A DNA stretch of 64,000 bases from Hypomesus transpacificus (GCF_021917145.1 NW_025813698.1:22501-86500); one strand, 5' to 3'. Positions 23,924-40,689 are shown, counted from the first letter of the stretch. Notes: a model not told the origin generated them from the letters alone. A program made the numbers and translations.

Positions 23924-26283
23924 TCATCTCTGGTTGCCTCCTTCCAGGTGTATTCTGGAGGGATTGTGGAGGCCTCTTGCGGCGGGCAGGTGAGTCTCCA
24001 CAGACGAGTCCTGGTCCTCGGTGAAACTATCCGGACTGGCGTCCCCATCCAGCAGGCTCCCACAGCTGGAGTTGGGGGACAGCATGCCCTGGAGCATCTC
24101 GTCCCGGCCCTCGAGGACCCGGGGCCCCGCCTGGCCGTCCACGCCCCCCAGCACATCATCCTGGTCGCTCAGCAGCTTGGCCAGGAAGTTGATGTACTTC
24201 ATGGCCAATCGGAGGATCTCGTTCTTGCTGAGCTTCTTGTCCGGAGGGTGGGTGGGGATGAGCTTGCGGAGCTCGGCGAATGCCCCGTTCACGTTCTGCT
24301 GTCGCCAGCGCTCGCGGCTGTTGGTGAAGATCCGACGCACGATTTTGGGCTGCGAGCCTTGATGGAGAAATGGAGGATCATGGGTCAGGTCAAGTCTTCC
24401 ATTTCATGCGGTGCGCATACAGTTCAACTATTTTCACATATATCTTGGTTGTGTTACAACAATCGCGTTCGAAATGTACTAGTGCCAAAGCCTAAATATG
24501 TAAGGATTTGAATTAATTAGCACTTTTATAGCATGTTTATGAAGGTAGGAACAGCGACAGATATCTCCCTTATGAAACTGAAGGAATGCAGTATCTGGTG
24601 GGTCCTCCCAGACAACAGCCAAGCGTATTTTGCAGGCAGTGCTGTGGTAACATGGGTTATTTCGGTTTTCTCTCCTAACACTGTTTTCCTGGCAGACAGG
24701 CAGACAGACAGTCTCTTGCTATTCGTTTCAAATGTGTTGTTTCTATGAGATCTTCTATCCCTCTATAATCCTCTTCTTCTCTGCCCACCTCCTCTTCCAA
24801 CTATGATCTTTTACATACAGTATCTATATAATTAAATGAACTGCACCATTTGAAATCTATGAAATGTTTTGAATGTCATTTCTGTAGCCTATGTAAATGA
24901 CCTAATTCCTTTTGTGACCTATCCCTTTGTGGACTATTTATGGTTTCTGAAACGTTGCTCCCTATTATTGTTGGATGTATGGACAGGAAAGTCATTCTTT
25001 TTTGTCAAATTAAGCTAATCTGATTAAGAACCAAATAGGCTAAATCTAAAGAGTGATTTAGCTTACTATAAATACAAAAAAGTCTAAAACATATAAATGT
25101 ATCATACCGTCGTTGATTTCAACCTCATATGGAGCAGGTCGACGTTTCATCCTGTTGCTGGGGTACATGCCGTACTGTTCCGGTTCGCCACCGTAGCCAC
25201 TGCACAGGGAATAACATTGGGTGAGTAAATTAAATAGAAATCCGTTGAAAGGTGCTACCATTTTGTCACAGATGAGTCGGTTACATGCTTTTGTCTAACA
25301 CATTTGTGAATTTTATTATTCGATTTCCATGAAATTCACGGTTTCTTATTTTGCTTTCACGTGCACGTGCAGAATATAGGCCACAGATTGTTTGATGAGA
25401 AAATGCGTTGGCAACTAGACAGATGAGATCCTGAATGTAAAACAATCTTAGTGATGTCAAACGAATGATCTGAGTGTAGACTACACTGTGTTAACTGTCA
25501 CGCTTCCTTTCACTAGTGAGTGTCTAGATTCAAGTATCACCAAAATTGCCTTATATTAATTAATAACAACACAATGTTTGTCCGCATGATGAAAAAATGC
25601 AAAGAAATAAGAAGCATTGGTGAAATAGCAGCATCTATATTCTAAATCCAAACCAGGACTTTGCACAAACTGTGAAAAATAGAAAACTGGCTTTTGTACA
25701 AATAACTCACACACATAAGCAAAGTGTCAACAAGGATGCACAATAATCGAAGGATCAAATCTTACCTGTTCATGGTGGCGAGCGGTTGCGCAAGATTACT
25801 GTACAGCATCGCTCGTGCAGGGAGAGGGAACGCGGGTGGACTCAACTGCACCATTCGAGTGTCGCTCAGAGGGTCCCGGGGCGGTAGAGGCAGAGGTATC
25901 GGTGGTCTGCACAGCTCGGTGGTCTGCACCTTGTGGATGCTGTCTGCCGTCTGCTCCCTGGCTTTTATATCTGCACTCCCTCCTCTCCTGGCCAATTCGA
26001 TAACCGGCACTTCCTTTTTTAGGTCGCTGGCGTGGTAAGCCGTTTCCTTGGTAACGCCATTAATGATGACAGTCCCGTTGCAGTGCTCCCCGGGGACATA
26101 TTCCCCTTTCCGCTCACTCGCAGCAGATTCCACCGAAGCTGCCGTCGTGTTTTCCTGTGTCTCACCCGCCAGCCCCTCAGCGCTGACACGACCCATTGTG
26201 GAAGTTGGGCTGTCGTGCCGTGATAACTCCTTCTCGTCCGACGGAGTGCGCGGCCTCTTCTCTGGTTTCAGTTTGTCCATCAT
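23924..26283 (-). CDS. tal1: TAL1/SCL basic helix-loop-helix transcription factor, 347 aa
   Basis: Three coding exons on the minus strand: 26283-25766, 25199-25108, 24357-23924 (stop TGA 23926-23924), with matching phases (518, 92, 434 nt). The bHLH domain spans about residues 211-266 ([20 protein letters not shown], then the helix with [20 protein letters not shown]), essentially identical to vertebrate TAL1. The upstream motifs TTELCRPP and MVQLSPPA, the segment [14 protein letters not shown] and the C-terminal [13 protein letters not shown] are TAL1-specific rather than LYL1 or TAL2. Role: heterodimerises with E proteins, joins LMO2/LDB1/GATA complexes, and specifies blood and endothelial progenitors. 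The start MMDKLKPE has two adjacent ATGs; I take the first. A non-coding exon lies upstream, ending at 28017. The promoter region faces atpaf1 divergently. Confidence 0.96.
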
Positions 26284-28150
26284 ATCTGCTGTTTTCGATT
26301 TGCCTATCTGCGTAAACTTTTAAGAGCAATGGTTTACAACACGAATAAAGCCAAATTCCTCTCGTCCAGTGTTACAGCTACCCTACTATTCCAGATTGTC
26401 ACCTGAAAAAGAAAGACATCTTTGGGCTATCTTATTTGTATGTGTTGAACTGTGGGTTGCAGTGCACGCCCCCCTTGGCGTGACACTGTCTACTTTCAGT
26501 AGCTAAATATTATGAGCCACCCCCCACCCCCCTCCCACCACCACCACCACCCCCCCCACAAACACACACATAATGAAAAACAATGCATGCGGTTAACTAA
26601 TTTAGGATAAACTGTACACTTTATGGAAATCTTGTTATGCTCCTAATGTATGATGCCACAATCTTTATGGGCTTCTATAAACCCCATGATTGTTCATACA
26701 AATACACATTTCGCCTGCGTCCTAATCTAATTGTTGATATTTAAACAAATGAAATGAAAAAGATTGTGTCGATTTCAATTGTATTCATTTTCTGCGTCTG
26801 TCCAATTTTTCTAATAATCCATAAACCTTGACTCCAGACCATCATGTATCCAGCCAATGAAGGTCTTTGTGAACACAGATGATTTTTATGTGGACTTCGC
26901 CAGAATTAGTTCTACGTGTTTCATTCCTTCTTGACCTTGATTAGTGGCCAAATTAACTGTCGTGACTTATCATCAGCCAACACAATCATGCAGTCTTGGG
27001 GAGGCGTTTATCATCTTCCTCAACATTGTCGGTCTGTTTAACGAACGAACCGACCCTTTGTTTTAACAGACCTTTATCTCTAAGATACGTCTTCAACCTG
27101 CATAAGGCCCTAAACACGGCCAAGACCGCAGAATATTTTCTAAACTAGAGGGTAGCCAGTTAAGTTATTTCATTAATGTAAACCGATACACTTGTATAGG
27201 CCCTACATATTTTCAGTTAGATGTTCGGGCAGTCTCATTTATTTAGGCAATACTGTTCGTAGATTTGTTATTTTGTATTTTTTCCCCCTGGATTATGCAT
27301 CCTTTTGTTGTTTGTAGGCATGTTCATAGCTCAAAACAATCTATGTCTTCGTGTGCTATGCAACTTTTCAACAAATGGGTTGGGAACATTTTTAAAATAG
27401 GCTAAGTGTTATAAAGATTATACCTTTGGTTAACCTAAAGGTCTATGTCCAATAAACATTTTAAATAGGGCCTAAGTCTTCTTTTTGTATCCTAGTCGTT
27501 TTATTTAGTTGCAGCTATGACAATTAATTCCGTCTTTGTGGACAAATTCTGATCTGACAATATGTTTAGGCTATCAGTTAACAGACATGTTGTCAAAAGA
27601 TGTCTGTTGATAGCCTATCATGAATGTAAAATAAATAGGCTGTACTGTGGTGACGCTAAAATAACGTTCCTCAAGCTAATGTCAATAATATAGCCCCTTG
27701 GCACTTCATCGTTTTACGTCGAAATATCCTTCTAGGCTACAGTAACACATATGGTCATAGCCAGCCAACAGGCCTAATAGATTGTTTAATATTAAAAAAC
27801 ATATCGTTTTATTAGTGGCATAAATGGCTGCCAACATGATAACATTTATGGGCCTTCATTTATCTTTCCGACATAGGAAACAAATATTTAGATTTTTCTA
27901 AGGACATTGGTTATGCTCATAATCAGATCAATGGAAAGCCTATCAGAAAATCTCCCCCCAAAAATAACGTGACATTCCAAAAGCTGTTAGTAGGCCATAG
28001 CCCATGATTTTCTTACCGTTGCTTGAATGTTGTTGAAGGAGTATGTGTGGAGCCATTTTGTCGATGGTCATCCATGTCCGAGGTTTTAGATTCACTGAAG
28101 TGCTGTTTGGAGCTGGGAAGTGAGGTCTAGATTATTCCACATCATGTCCA
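26284..28150 (-). other. tal1: tal1 5' UTR: non-coding exon 1 and first intron
   Basis: On the minus strand a good donor (AACG|GTAAGA) ends a non-coding exon at 28017, and a strong acceptor (TTTTTCAG|GTGACA) starts the coding exon's UTR at 26402. The intron of 1.6 kb is unique sequence. The transcription start is not visible; 28150 is a guess. Two overlapping upstream ORFs begin in exon 1. Confidence 0.7.
26386..28075 (-). promoter_or_regulatory. Two short upstream ORFs in the spliced tal1 leader
   Basis: On the minus strand an ATG at 28075 opens a 20-codon ORF that crosses the splice and stops at 26401-26399. An ATG at 28071, in another frame, opens a 23-codon ORF stopping at 26388-26386. 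A second ATG in that same frame lies at 28056. All stop before the main start at 26283. A regulatory upstream ORF has been described in mammalian SCL mRNA, so conservation in fish is plausible but unproven. Confidence 0.55.
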
Positions 28151-28189
28151 GTGCTCTGCTTAGTATGGGGAGCGGAACACGGTTTCAAT

Positions 28190-28245
28190 GTGGCCAGGGG
28201 AGATAAGCGCCCAATTGCAGGAGCTGCTCATTCGATAAGCCCTTA
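28190..28245. promoter_or_regulatory. Candidate tal1 promoter with two GATA motifs
   Basis: AGATAAG at 28201-28207 and CGATAAG at 28233-28239 lie about 180 bp upstream of the exon 1 donor, near the expected start. GATA sites in the proximal promoter are a known feature of mammalian TAL1 promoter 1a. No TATA box was recognised. Confidence 0.5.
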
Positions 28246-30828
28246 AATCCATTATTTATTAAATAATTCATTATTATTAGCCTTTTTAAACGAAGGCAAG
28301 AGCGGGGAAAAAATATTGATTTACATTTTAAATTGATATGCACATAAATAGGCCTAATTCGGCGGGAAATTTGAAATATAAAGGTCCTGAAAAATAGGCC
28401 TAATGCTACATGACATGTAGGCTAAATGTGCATTTCAAGGAAATAAACCTGTACTATTTTTTTATTAGACTTTTCCTGATTTTTCAGTAGGCCTAATTAA
28501 ATGGAGAATGAATTGTGAAATAATGGATTTAGAATTTTTTGAAAATAACTAGAGATTATCGATTATGATATAGGTAAAACATAAGTTATATATTTTTTTA
28601 CAGATAGAGAAACCGATAAACTATTAGCAAACGCTCTTTCTCAGCCTATAGGCAGTAGGCCTGTCACATGAACCTGCCTTTTGTATGCTGTGCACGAAGG
28701 AAAATGTCAGATCACTTGGTTCTTTTTGCTCGGTGAAATCTTGAAATGTGGTGATGATGGGGAGTGTTTAAACACCCCCGTATCGACTGTTGGCCAATAC
28801 ACTGTATCTTATCCATCACGACTCCTTAGGGATTGTGTAAACAACCGTGTACATTTTTTTTTTATTTACGCCAAATATTTCCTTAGATGGTTATCTCCCA
28901 AATGCATAAAATACTGTCACGACCACCATCCGGTCTCTGCTCAACTCTCTCCGCACCCATGCAGTAGACCTGAAGTTAAACATGTTTTCCGGTGTTGTGA
29001 GATCAGATGCACAGCTGTCATAAGAGACACCCCCTTGCGTGAGCGCGCGCAAACCACTCGGAATCCAAAAGTGAAGCATTTCGTCTTGATATCGCAACCA
29101 AACGGAGGGGAGACAATGGTCTCAGTCTCACATTATACTTTCTTTGTTATATTATTCAAAAGAAGAATGTCATCTGTGTAAATAACAGATGTTATTCTCA
29201 ACACAAAATCCTCAAAATTCGTAATTCAAACCGTATAGTACATACAATACAGACAAATTAACAAATGTCAACACATTTTTGGATTATGTGCAATCAAGGC
29301 ACGAGTAGTCTTCATTCACTCTAGGCCTTCACTCTTCACTGCACGCACACATGGTGGTACCATCTCCCACAGATGTCACTGCAGATCTTAGAAAAAATAA
29401 TAATAATGCAAGTCCTCTTAATTTTGGCACCATCACTTCTCTTAAACTGAGGGTTAAGTAATTACCATATCCATAACCTTCCAATGCACACCCGAATTTT
29501 TGACAGTTTCCCTTCCCATATTGCAGTCATTGCAAAGCTGTCTATGACAGCAGCTGCATCAGCATTGCAACTGTTGCAGTTCCGCACGAGCACTGTCGAG
29601 TACGCATTTATTGACACTTTCCTTGTCAGAGTTAGCAGGGGGTGCATTTTGTGGCAAGATGGAATACAAGCCTGCCATGAAATGCACCCCCCTCTAATGT
29701 CTGTTTTGTATATCCCAGCATCAAATGATTCTTACTGTACACTGAGGGGACTACTATGAGTTAGCAGAGTAAGGTTCATGCATGTGACACTTTCCTAGTC
29801 AGAGTTACCAGGGGGTGCATGGCGATGGCATTTACATCAAATGGGAAAAAAGGCCTGACATGTGAAATGCTTTCCCCCTCGCATTATGTACATTCAATAA
29901 TATCCTTCAAAATCCTTTGCGAGCGCTCCCGCGAGGGGGTGCCTTTCATGAAGGCCGTGCATCTGATCGCACAACACCGGTTAGCTGGAGCCAGAATTGC
30001 CTAGGTTCGATACTACTCCGTTTAGTAACCCAGTAGTTTAATCGAGCTTTTAGCGTCCTCTGTAGTCCTTTTATCGTTATTACACCAAGTGGATGGCACA
30101 AAGACAAGATGTAGGCTACAGTAAACTAACATTAAATTGGATGCCCCCCCCAAACAAAAAAAAACATTGAAAGGGACATAAACACTGTTATTTAAATGTT
30201 AATAATACATTTTAATTAAGGAAATGAAGGCCTATGCATGTAGGCTATCTGTTGTAAATACTGGATGTGGTCAGAAAAAAGTATTTGCCTGATGAATTTT
30301 CACGGAAAATTTAATATATCACATTGAAAATAATGACTTGTTTGTTTACTATAGAGATCATTGTGAAATAAACACCTAATTTGTTTATAATTTACAACTT
30401 TCATATTATCAATGCCACTCAGTGGTAGGCCTACACTCTAGTGGTGACAGTGGAGAACGCCCATTTGCCATACGATGAGAATATTGCAAAATAAAACAAA
30501 AACAAAACGACTTTGAGTCATTGTAAATTGTCATGTGTCAGGCCTACAATATAACTTATTAAGATACTGCAAGATTCCTTTGGTGGCAATTAATTAATTA
30601 AAGAAATCATAACAAACATCGAAATTATAGTCTACATGGCCCGTTCAATCTACTTGGTTGATTCAACTGCTGTCATGTTGGAAGATGATTCTATACACCT
30701 TTTCAGTCCTCACATCATCCCTTGTCTCGTTGCACCGCAGTGTAGGTACACTACGGCTCGCCTCGGAACATATATGTCGTTTTCTTCTACCCGGAACATT
30801 ATAGATGTGCGACAAAGGCAGTGGAAAC
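28246..30828. other. Intergenic region between tal1 and atpaf1
   Basis: AT-rich unique DNA with no gene seen. It contains a repeated segment with a strong stem-loop (29610-29880). The last 150 bp before atpaf1 are less AT-rich and probably contain its promoter. Confidence 0.5.
29610..29880. repeat. Diverged direct repeat with internal stem-loop
   Basis: Two copies start TGACACTTTCCTTGTCAGAG and TGACACTTTCCTAGTCAGAG, at about 29611 and 29786, each followed by AGGGGGTGCAT. In the first copy GGGGGTGCATTT (29638-29649) is perfectly inverted as AAATGCACCCCC (29681-29692). Confidence 0.7.
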
Positions 30829-33504
30829 ATGGCGGCGGCCTTAGTACAAATGTCATGTTTGTATCGTGGGATGTTAGCCGTCAGGGCGACGGGAATCAGA
30901 CCGTTCATTCCAGGGCTGGTGCCCTCGCAGTTTAGAGCCTTTTCAGTGAAGAGAGAACCAGACCTGGAGGATAACCCGTATTACAATAAATATCAGGAAA
31001 AGATCAACAAACTGCGCCGGTGAGCAAAGTCAACTGCCTCGGTTGAATGCGACAGGGTAGCTAAATCTAGCGAGTCTCTGTTCTTACATTACATCTTCCT
31101 GTTGTCACTCCCAAATAGCCTACAGCGTTGGCATGTTATCTTAGGTAGCAATTTTGGAACATGGGTGTAGCCTTCATGTAACAATGTAGTTCCCGAGGGT
31201 AAACTGCATCATAATGTATTCTGATGGTCGTCGGTTTCCTGTCGGTGTAATGAATGCGACTGGGTAACACTGGCTTAATTTAACCTTTCGTTTTCAGTGC
31301 CAAACCCCAGGAGTTCAAAACTCGGCTACAAAAAAGAGATGAAGTCAGGAAAGAGCCACTTGGACACTCCAAACAAGCAGAGTTCATAAAACTCATGGAG
31401 GACGAGGTATCGCTGCAGTATAATACTAAAAATGTGTAAAAATAGCACGTGAGCACTGGGTAAATGAACGAGGCTTGTTGGATGAGATGCCTTACAGTTT
31501 GCTCACTTGAGAAGAGAATTTGTTAAAGTTTTACATTAAAATAAATCCCTAAATGTCTTATTTACAGCTGGAAAAACGTGACAAGCAACCAGCTGGCTCT
31601 GGATTCACCAAAGACAAGGTAACTTGTGTTGTTCTTAGGTCAGATTCCTTTTATCTTCCAAGATCATGGTCTCTCATCCACCAACCACATTTTTCAGAAT
31701 GATTCATTCATTCTCTGCTTTGCTTTACAACCAAGCCACTGTAGGGAAACATCGATAAATCATCCCCTTTTTATGACATTTATGATATATTTTTCTCACT
31801 AGAGCCTTGGTTCCATCATAAATCTAGAGCTGATCAAGGATAACTCAGGCGATGAGATTGGTGAGGTATGTGCACTTGCTTGTTTTGACAAAATATTTCA
31901 CATCAATCATAAAAATATTAAATTGTTTGTTTTCTATCACAGCTGTGCCATAAATGTGCTCCATTTTGTATTGTCCTTCTAGATCTGGATGCGATATCAT
32001 GCCACAAAGGACACGATTAGTGCTGTCATACCAGTAAGTTTTCTTAATGTAATATACTTCATGTCATAATGTACTCTATATCATAACAAGCTATAATTAT
32101 TTCCATATCATTATCATTGTGTTAATTTCAAATACATTAATCTAATGCTCTTCCGAGGTCAAGTACGTCATTTGTTTTGTTTGTGTTTAAGGATGAGATT
32201 TTTGAGTTGATGTTCAACAGAGCCAAGACATGCCCGACGGTAAGGGTCGTTCCTCAACATCAGTAATCTTCTTTATTGGCCAAGAGTATTTAAATGCAGA
32301 AGTATCTGTTCTTTTGAAAAACGCAACCATTAAGTGTTGTGTCAATGAATTCAATAAATCCATCTCTTGCAATGACACGGTTTCCTCTTTGAGGCTGGCT
32401 TGTGTAGTTGGAATTCTGTCACTCAACATTTTCACAGGAGTGTTATTTGACGACATGTTCATAAGCAAAATAATGAAATATCAAACAAACAAAAAAGCTT
32501 TGATCATTCTGAAAAAGCTGGTTGTTAAGCAGCTTATTGTCCCTGTGTGCAGTTCCTGTATGCGTTGCCCCAGAAGGAGGGTTATGAGTTTTTCCTGGGA
32601 CAGTGGTCTGGATATCAGTTCCATTTCACATCATTGATCAATGTCCAGGTAATCATACAGCCCTCTAGCTTCCAAAAATATTGTAGATACCTGACAACTT
32701 CAACAGAATGTACAGTTTACTCACAAAGTGTTTATGTACACCAGCACTATGACATAACATGTTGGGTGCCAGGTACTCTTGTTGTAATCTTGTACATCAT
32801 AGTTCTTCATATCGATACTATGTAATTACATCTAGACTTGCCTAACCAAACCTTATCAGAGAGGACAATAATGTTCAACTGCTCTTGTGAGTGTTAACTC
32901 ACTCTAGTTTTGTTGACCTCCCTCCCCCAGACCATGGGTGAGAACGCTCCCAGTCAACTGATTCTCTACCACTACCCAGATCTGCAGAAAGACAAGGGCA
33001 TAGTGCTCATGACGGCAGAGATGGACCCCAAGTTCATCGTAAGTCTTTCCGAAAAAAATCTGTCTGTAGAGGCTGTCTAGGCCTTTTCACTCATGTAAAA
33101 TTAGAACATTTGAATTTAGCAGACACTTATCTAAAGCCATGTACATTTGGGAGATTTGAACCTGTGGCCTTTTCAGTTGTCAGAACTTTACTACTAATCT
33201 ATACCTATTTTTAATGATTTTGTATTGCTTATATATCTCTTTGTGATATTTATATTTCTCTATATAAATTTGAATACTTTTTATATGGTTCTAACATACT
33301 TGAAACCTAATATTCTTTCAGACCGTACACCAGGCCCAGTGTCTGGCCAATCAACTCCAACTGTTCTACGCAACCAAGCGGCAGGAGACCTTCCAATTGG
33401 TTGAGAGCTTCAACCACAAACCAGCCGATTTCAGGCACATGTCTGTGATAGCTGAGCTGGAGCTGAGTGGCATCGGTCCTACGGTCGTCGTGGGTAACTC
33501 CTAG
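30829..33504 (+). CDS. atpaf1: ATP synthase mitochondrial F1 complex assembly factor 1, 9 exons, 299 aa
   Basis: Chaperone that binds free F1 beta subunit in the mitochondrial matrix during F1-ATPase assembly (family of yeast ATP11). Exons: 30829-31019, 31298-31406, 31568-31618, 31803-31865, 31983-32033, 32192-32239, 32553-32648, 32931-33038, 33322-33504 (stop TAG); all GT/AG, 900 nt in phase. The N terminus is rich in R, A and V without acids, as expected for a mitochondrial presequence, up to about [15 protein letters not shown]. Family features include the late segments [11 protein letters not shown] and [10 protein letters not shown] prefer the start at 30829 (AAACATGGCG, good Kozak context) over an in-frame ATG at 30805. 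The length is a little under the human protein, mostly in the presequence. Confidence 0.94.
33095..33180 (-). mobile_element. Degenerate SINE/L2-tail fragment in atpaf1 intron
   Basis: The read AATTTAGCAGACACTTATCT, followed by GGGAGATTTGAACCTGTGGC, resembles an inverted tRNA-like B box with an L2-type tail, but is too diverged to classify. Confidence 0.4.
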
Positions 33505-34700
33505 GTCAAGATGGGAATCAGGACTGTAAAATTGCACCAATATGCCGTGGCGTAAGAAATCACTAAGGAATGCTTGCACAGTGGGTTTTTTCTTCTGAAA
33601 CTGTAGCCCGTGTGATCCCCTTGTCGAGGACTGGTGGGCCATCGCAGACTTAAATATACTTTATCATCCTTTTAAGTTATACGGTCAAAATTATGAATGG
33701 AAATTAATCCCCAAACTGTTTTTGTCTAAATGTGCTCTTTATTCCCTGTCCATCATATTGTAGTACTTTTGACACTGGTCTCAATGGAAACTTGGTGCTA
33801 TCAGAACAGATTTGGTTCAGTATGGCTTTATCCCATTCATATTCTGTGTAATATACTGTACATCCCTGATAATACCTGATTTAAATTGACTGTCCAAGCT
33901 CAGTTTGGTTTGTCAAGGAGAGTATGTACATCTCTCTTAGTGGATAGAAATGGTCGAATGTGAAATACAGAGTTGGTGGGAGGTCATGTTGTCTCTTGAA
34001 TGTGTACTTTGTTTATTTGGGTGTGCTTGTTAAACCCTATAGGTTTTGGATGATCAATGTCACAAATTGGCCATTTGGGCATTTTAATGTGGCATATTTT
34101 AGACATATGTTGGCTGTGCAGCGTATTGCAATCTAGTTGTGTAATTTACCCCTAGAGACCGGAGACTATTAATATATTTGCATTTTTTCTTAAGAAATGA
34201 TTACAAGCGCCACTGACCCGCTTGTGAGTCATTCAACTGATAAAAATGAGCGTTCTGCAATCTGATAGGCCGGCCACTGCTCATGCACATAGAGCCACCG
34301 TCTGGTTACAAAATTGGTTCATTCACAGCAGTAGATATTTTTAGGGCCTTTCTAGGAGGGAGGAGGTGAAACAGCTGACACCTTTGAGAATTATAGTCCC
34401 ATACTGTATGCCCCTGGCAGGATATTGCCGTCAATGCCAAGGGTTGTATACAATGCAGATTAATTTAAAGGAGAGTCTACTTGGCTATAGGACATAGTTA
34501 TCTATTAAATTACCTTTTTAAAAGCAATTTTTACGTTCCGGCGTCCAAAAAAATGTTCAGATATTTTGCGGTGCATCATTAAGCGTTTTGGTCGCGGAAC
34601 AGCAGCTGCCTCATAACCAAGACAACCGATAGCGAGATCTCTTCATCAAGTAGAATATTACGCTCAGCGCACTCTGCTTGCTAAATCATCGAGTTGAAAA
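33505..34700. other. atpaf1 3' UTR and intergenic DNA to rab3b
   Basis: No gene seen. A strong atpaf1 polyadenylation signal was not pinned down. The stretch from about 34540 to 34700 is likely the rab3b promoter. Confidence 0.45.
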
Positions 34701-34735
34701 CGACGGGCGAGGAAAACACCAATAGCCTATTTGAG
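34701..34735 (+). other. rab3b: Probable rab3b non-coding first exon end
   Basis: The donor ATTTGAG|GTAAGA at 34735/34736 precedes the coding exon acceptor (CCCCAG at 35502), immediately before the ATG. The exon's left edge is not visible. Confidence 0.45.
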
Positions 34736-35502
34736 GTAAGATTTCATTCACGTCCCCATGAAAATAAAATGAATGAATAAACAATCATGACATACGCGCA
34801 ACAACCGGAACGCTTGAATACAACTGTAGGCTACCTCAGGCATAACGACTGTAGCCAATTGAATAATGGTAGGCTTGACAACTGTTTTATTATTCAGACA
34901 TTTCTACACAGATATTTATTTCTCCCCAAAAAAATCACTCTACTGAATGTAAGAAAAATAACCAATTTTGAATAAGAAGCACACCTGAGTTGCAAACCTG
35001 TTTGCTAGAATTATTTGCATCGGATTCCCACACATTGAAAAAGAGGCTTGCACCAGGTCGTAAAACGATTTTATACGTGCATTCTGATTGTTGTCTGATA
35101 ACATACTGTATCTAACCTATTCATAGAAAAAAGGAGAGCAAATCGTTTAACCGTGAACATAATTATGATTGACCTGAATAGCTTATGTCATAAACACACA
35201 TTATGTCAATAAACTCGGAAAATGGCTGTACTGTGTCCATGTTTTTGTGGTGTCTGTCAGTCTTTTCAAACATGGATTTGGTACTGCTTCCCTGTCCATC
35301 CATTAACAGCTCATGGCAGAGCTCATGGCAGTATTCAGTAGAAAATTAAATTAACAAAATTGATTATTACATTTTCCACAGAATACTGCTTTCTTCCAGA
35401 TAGTGAATCAATATTGCACAGATGCTTCAGTGACATAATCACAAATTCTTCCAAGCCTGTCTCTGACTCATCAGTCTGCCACATATCATCACTGGTCCCC
35501 AG

Positions 35503-38837
<3,335 letters not shown>

Positions 38838-40090
38838 TTCACCAGGAAGTTCTCTCATTCCACAACTGTCCCTTCGTTCTCTACTATCACCCTGTCACTC
38901 TCACACTTCTGCAGTTCCCCCAAACTGTCCATAAGGCCTGTTTGTCACTTTGTATCAGCCTGAAGGAAGGTGAGCACTACACATCTGTTATTACTAGGAC
39001 AACTGCTACTACTATTATCTAGTATTGATTGCACCCTTAATGTCACCTTTGACCTTCAGATTCCGAGGACAGGGAACTCCAAGCAGAGTAAACAGGTAGC
39101 ACTGCACTGCCTTTCTCCTTGAAAAAGTGTGGATTCATAGCACAATAGACACACAACCATAGCTCTTAACATCACATGTTTACAGGTTAGATATAGCTTT
39201 GTCAGCTGCATAATGTGAAGTTCAGGCGTTTACACCTTTTGTCTAATGTGTATTGACAGGGACCAGCTGCCTCTTGTGGAGTGAAATAGGTTATAACTTC
39301 TCTTATTAAGTCTATTTTGCCCACAAAGTTTGCCCACAAAGACATAAATTGCAACTGCCACTCTTAAAATGCATATTATATAGTAAATCAGGGTGTTTTG
39401 ACTCTTTTGACGGACTCACAAGTTCAGTGAAGAGGATGCTTATTCCTTACCCCCCGCTAATGTAGCTATGTGGCTTCGTTGTTTACAGTGTTTATTTTCA
39501 CAAACGTGTTTAAAAAGCAAACGTTATATTGTGTATGACATAATATTGACTGTTTGGTTGTGAGTTTTGTGCAGTATCTTTGACATGTGCGTTACATGTT
39601 GATAATGTCAGCCAACATACATGTACATTTAATTCGTGAATGGAAAGAAGTAGAAACGTAAAAATAAAATAAAAATAATAGTGCTACAAACTGGATTTAA
39701 TATTGACTGTAATTGTGACAGCAAATGTGAATATATTCTGCCAAATCTCTATAGATATTTAACTGTAATTTCCCATCATGTGTATTTTATGTTTATATTG
39801 AGAATAATACAAACATATTTACAACATGTGATATGATTATTTTATTATAAGTTAATTTGTAAATTATAGTTAAAACTTATAATAGTTAGAACTTATAATA
39901 GTGTTAGCCAAGTATGGATTTATTTTTATGCTGTATGGGAAAAATATATACCTAGAGAATTAATGTAAACTTGCCATTTATAACTTAAACGACTTCAAGA
40001 GAAGCACAACGTGATTGTACAAAATATTGTGAATGTTTGTATATTATAGATTCAATTTAGTATAATAAAAGCACAATCTTTACTTCAACG
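38838..40090 (+). other. rab3b: rab3b 3' UTR
   Basis: A long AT-rich downstream stretch ends in AATAAA at 40064-40069, a plausible polyadenylation signal. No other gene seen. Confidence 0.6.
40064..40069 (+). terminator. Candidate rab3b polyadenylation signal AATAAA
   Basis: Canonical hexamer at the end of an AT-rich region about 1.2 kb after the stop. Confidence 0.5.
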
Positions 40091-40380
40091 GGAATGTTTG
40101 CTGTGATTTGAGCAAAGCAACAAGAACTGAACTGTGTTTGTCCATCCTGTTTGATAGAATGGTCATCACAATAGTGGATACGTCAGTCTTTTTGATAACA
40201 GTCGGAGATGGTCGGAACAAATGTGTTAACTTGAATGTACAGTCAAACGCGCAAGCGCTTGAAGTGACATTTTCTTCATTTCATTTTTAATCTTTCTCAC
40301 CACTAAAAATAACCATGTTTTTGTGTTGCTGTGACAATATATGGTAAGTACACAATCAATGGGATAAGGGATCAATTACG

Positions 40381-40420
40381 TTTGGTCATTTAGCAGACGT
40401 TCTTAATCCAGAGCGAATAG
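40381..40420 (-). mobile_element. L2/SINE tail fragment
   Basis: GGTCATTTAGCAGACGTTCT, then AATCCAGAGCGA, matches the inverted tail of the SINE family found elsewhere in this window. Confidence 0.55.
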
Positions 40421-40689
40421 GGTTAGTCGATTTTGGTCAATTTTTCAAAACCCTTCATTGATAGTCCAAAAGCATGCATATTTGTATATAACGGCGCACA
40501 CAACTGCCATTTGGTGGATTTAGTTCTAAAATGTTTTGCACCGACCAATCAATCATTACTGATCAGTTTGGAACAATCAGATGCTCCCTTCTAGTACTGG
40601 TACAGTCATTTCCCCCAATCACGTTGCGCCTTGCAGTGTCAGTGCTGTTAAACAAATCCAAGGGGCAGATTAGGTTGAATAGGTTGTTA

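Noticed and set aside
23608-24511. Plus-strand ORFs of 138 and 211 codons over the tal1 bHLH exon
   Set aside because: They are the antisense shadow of the tal1 coding exon and 3' UTR.
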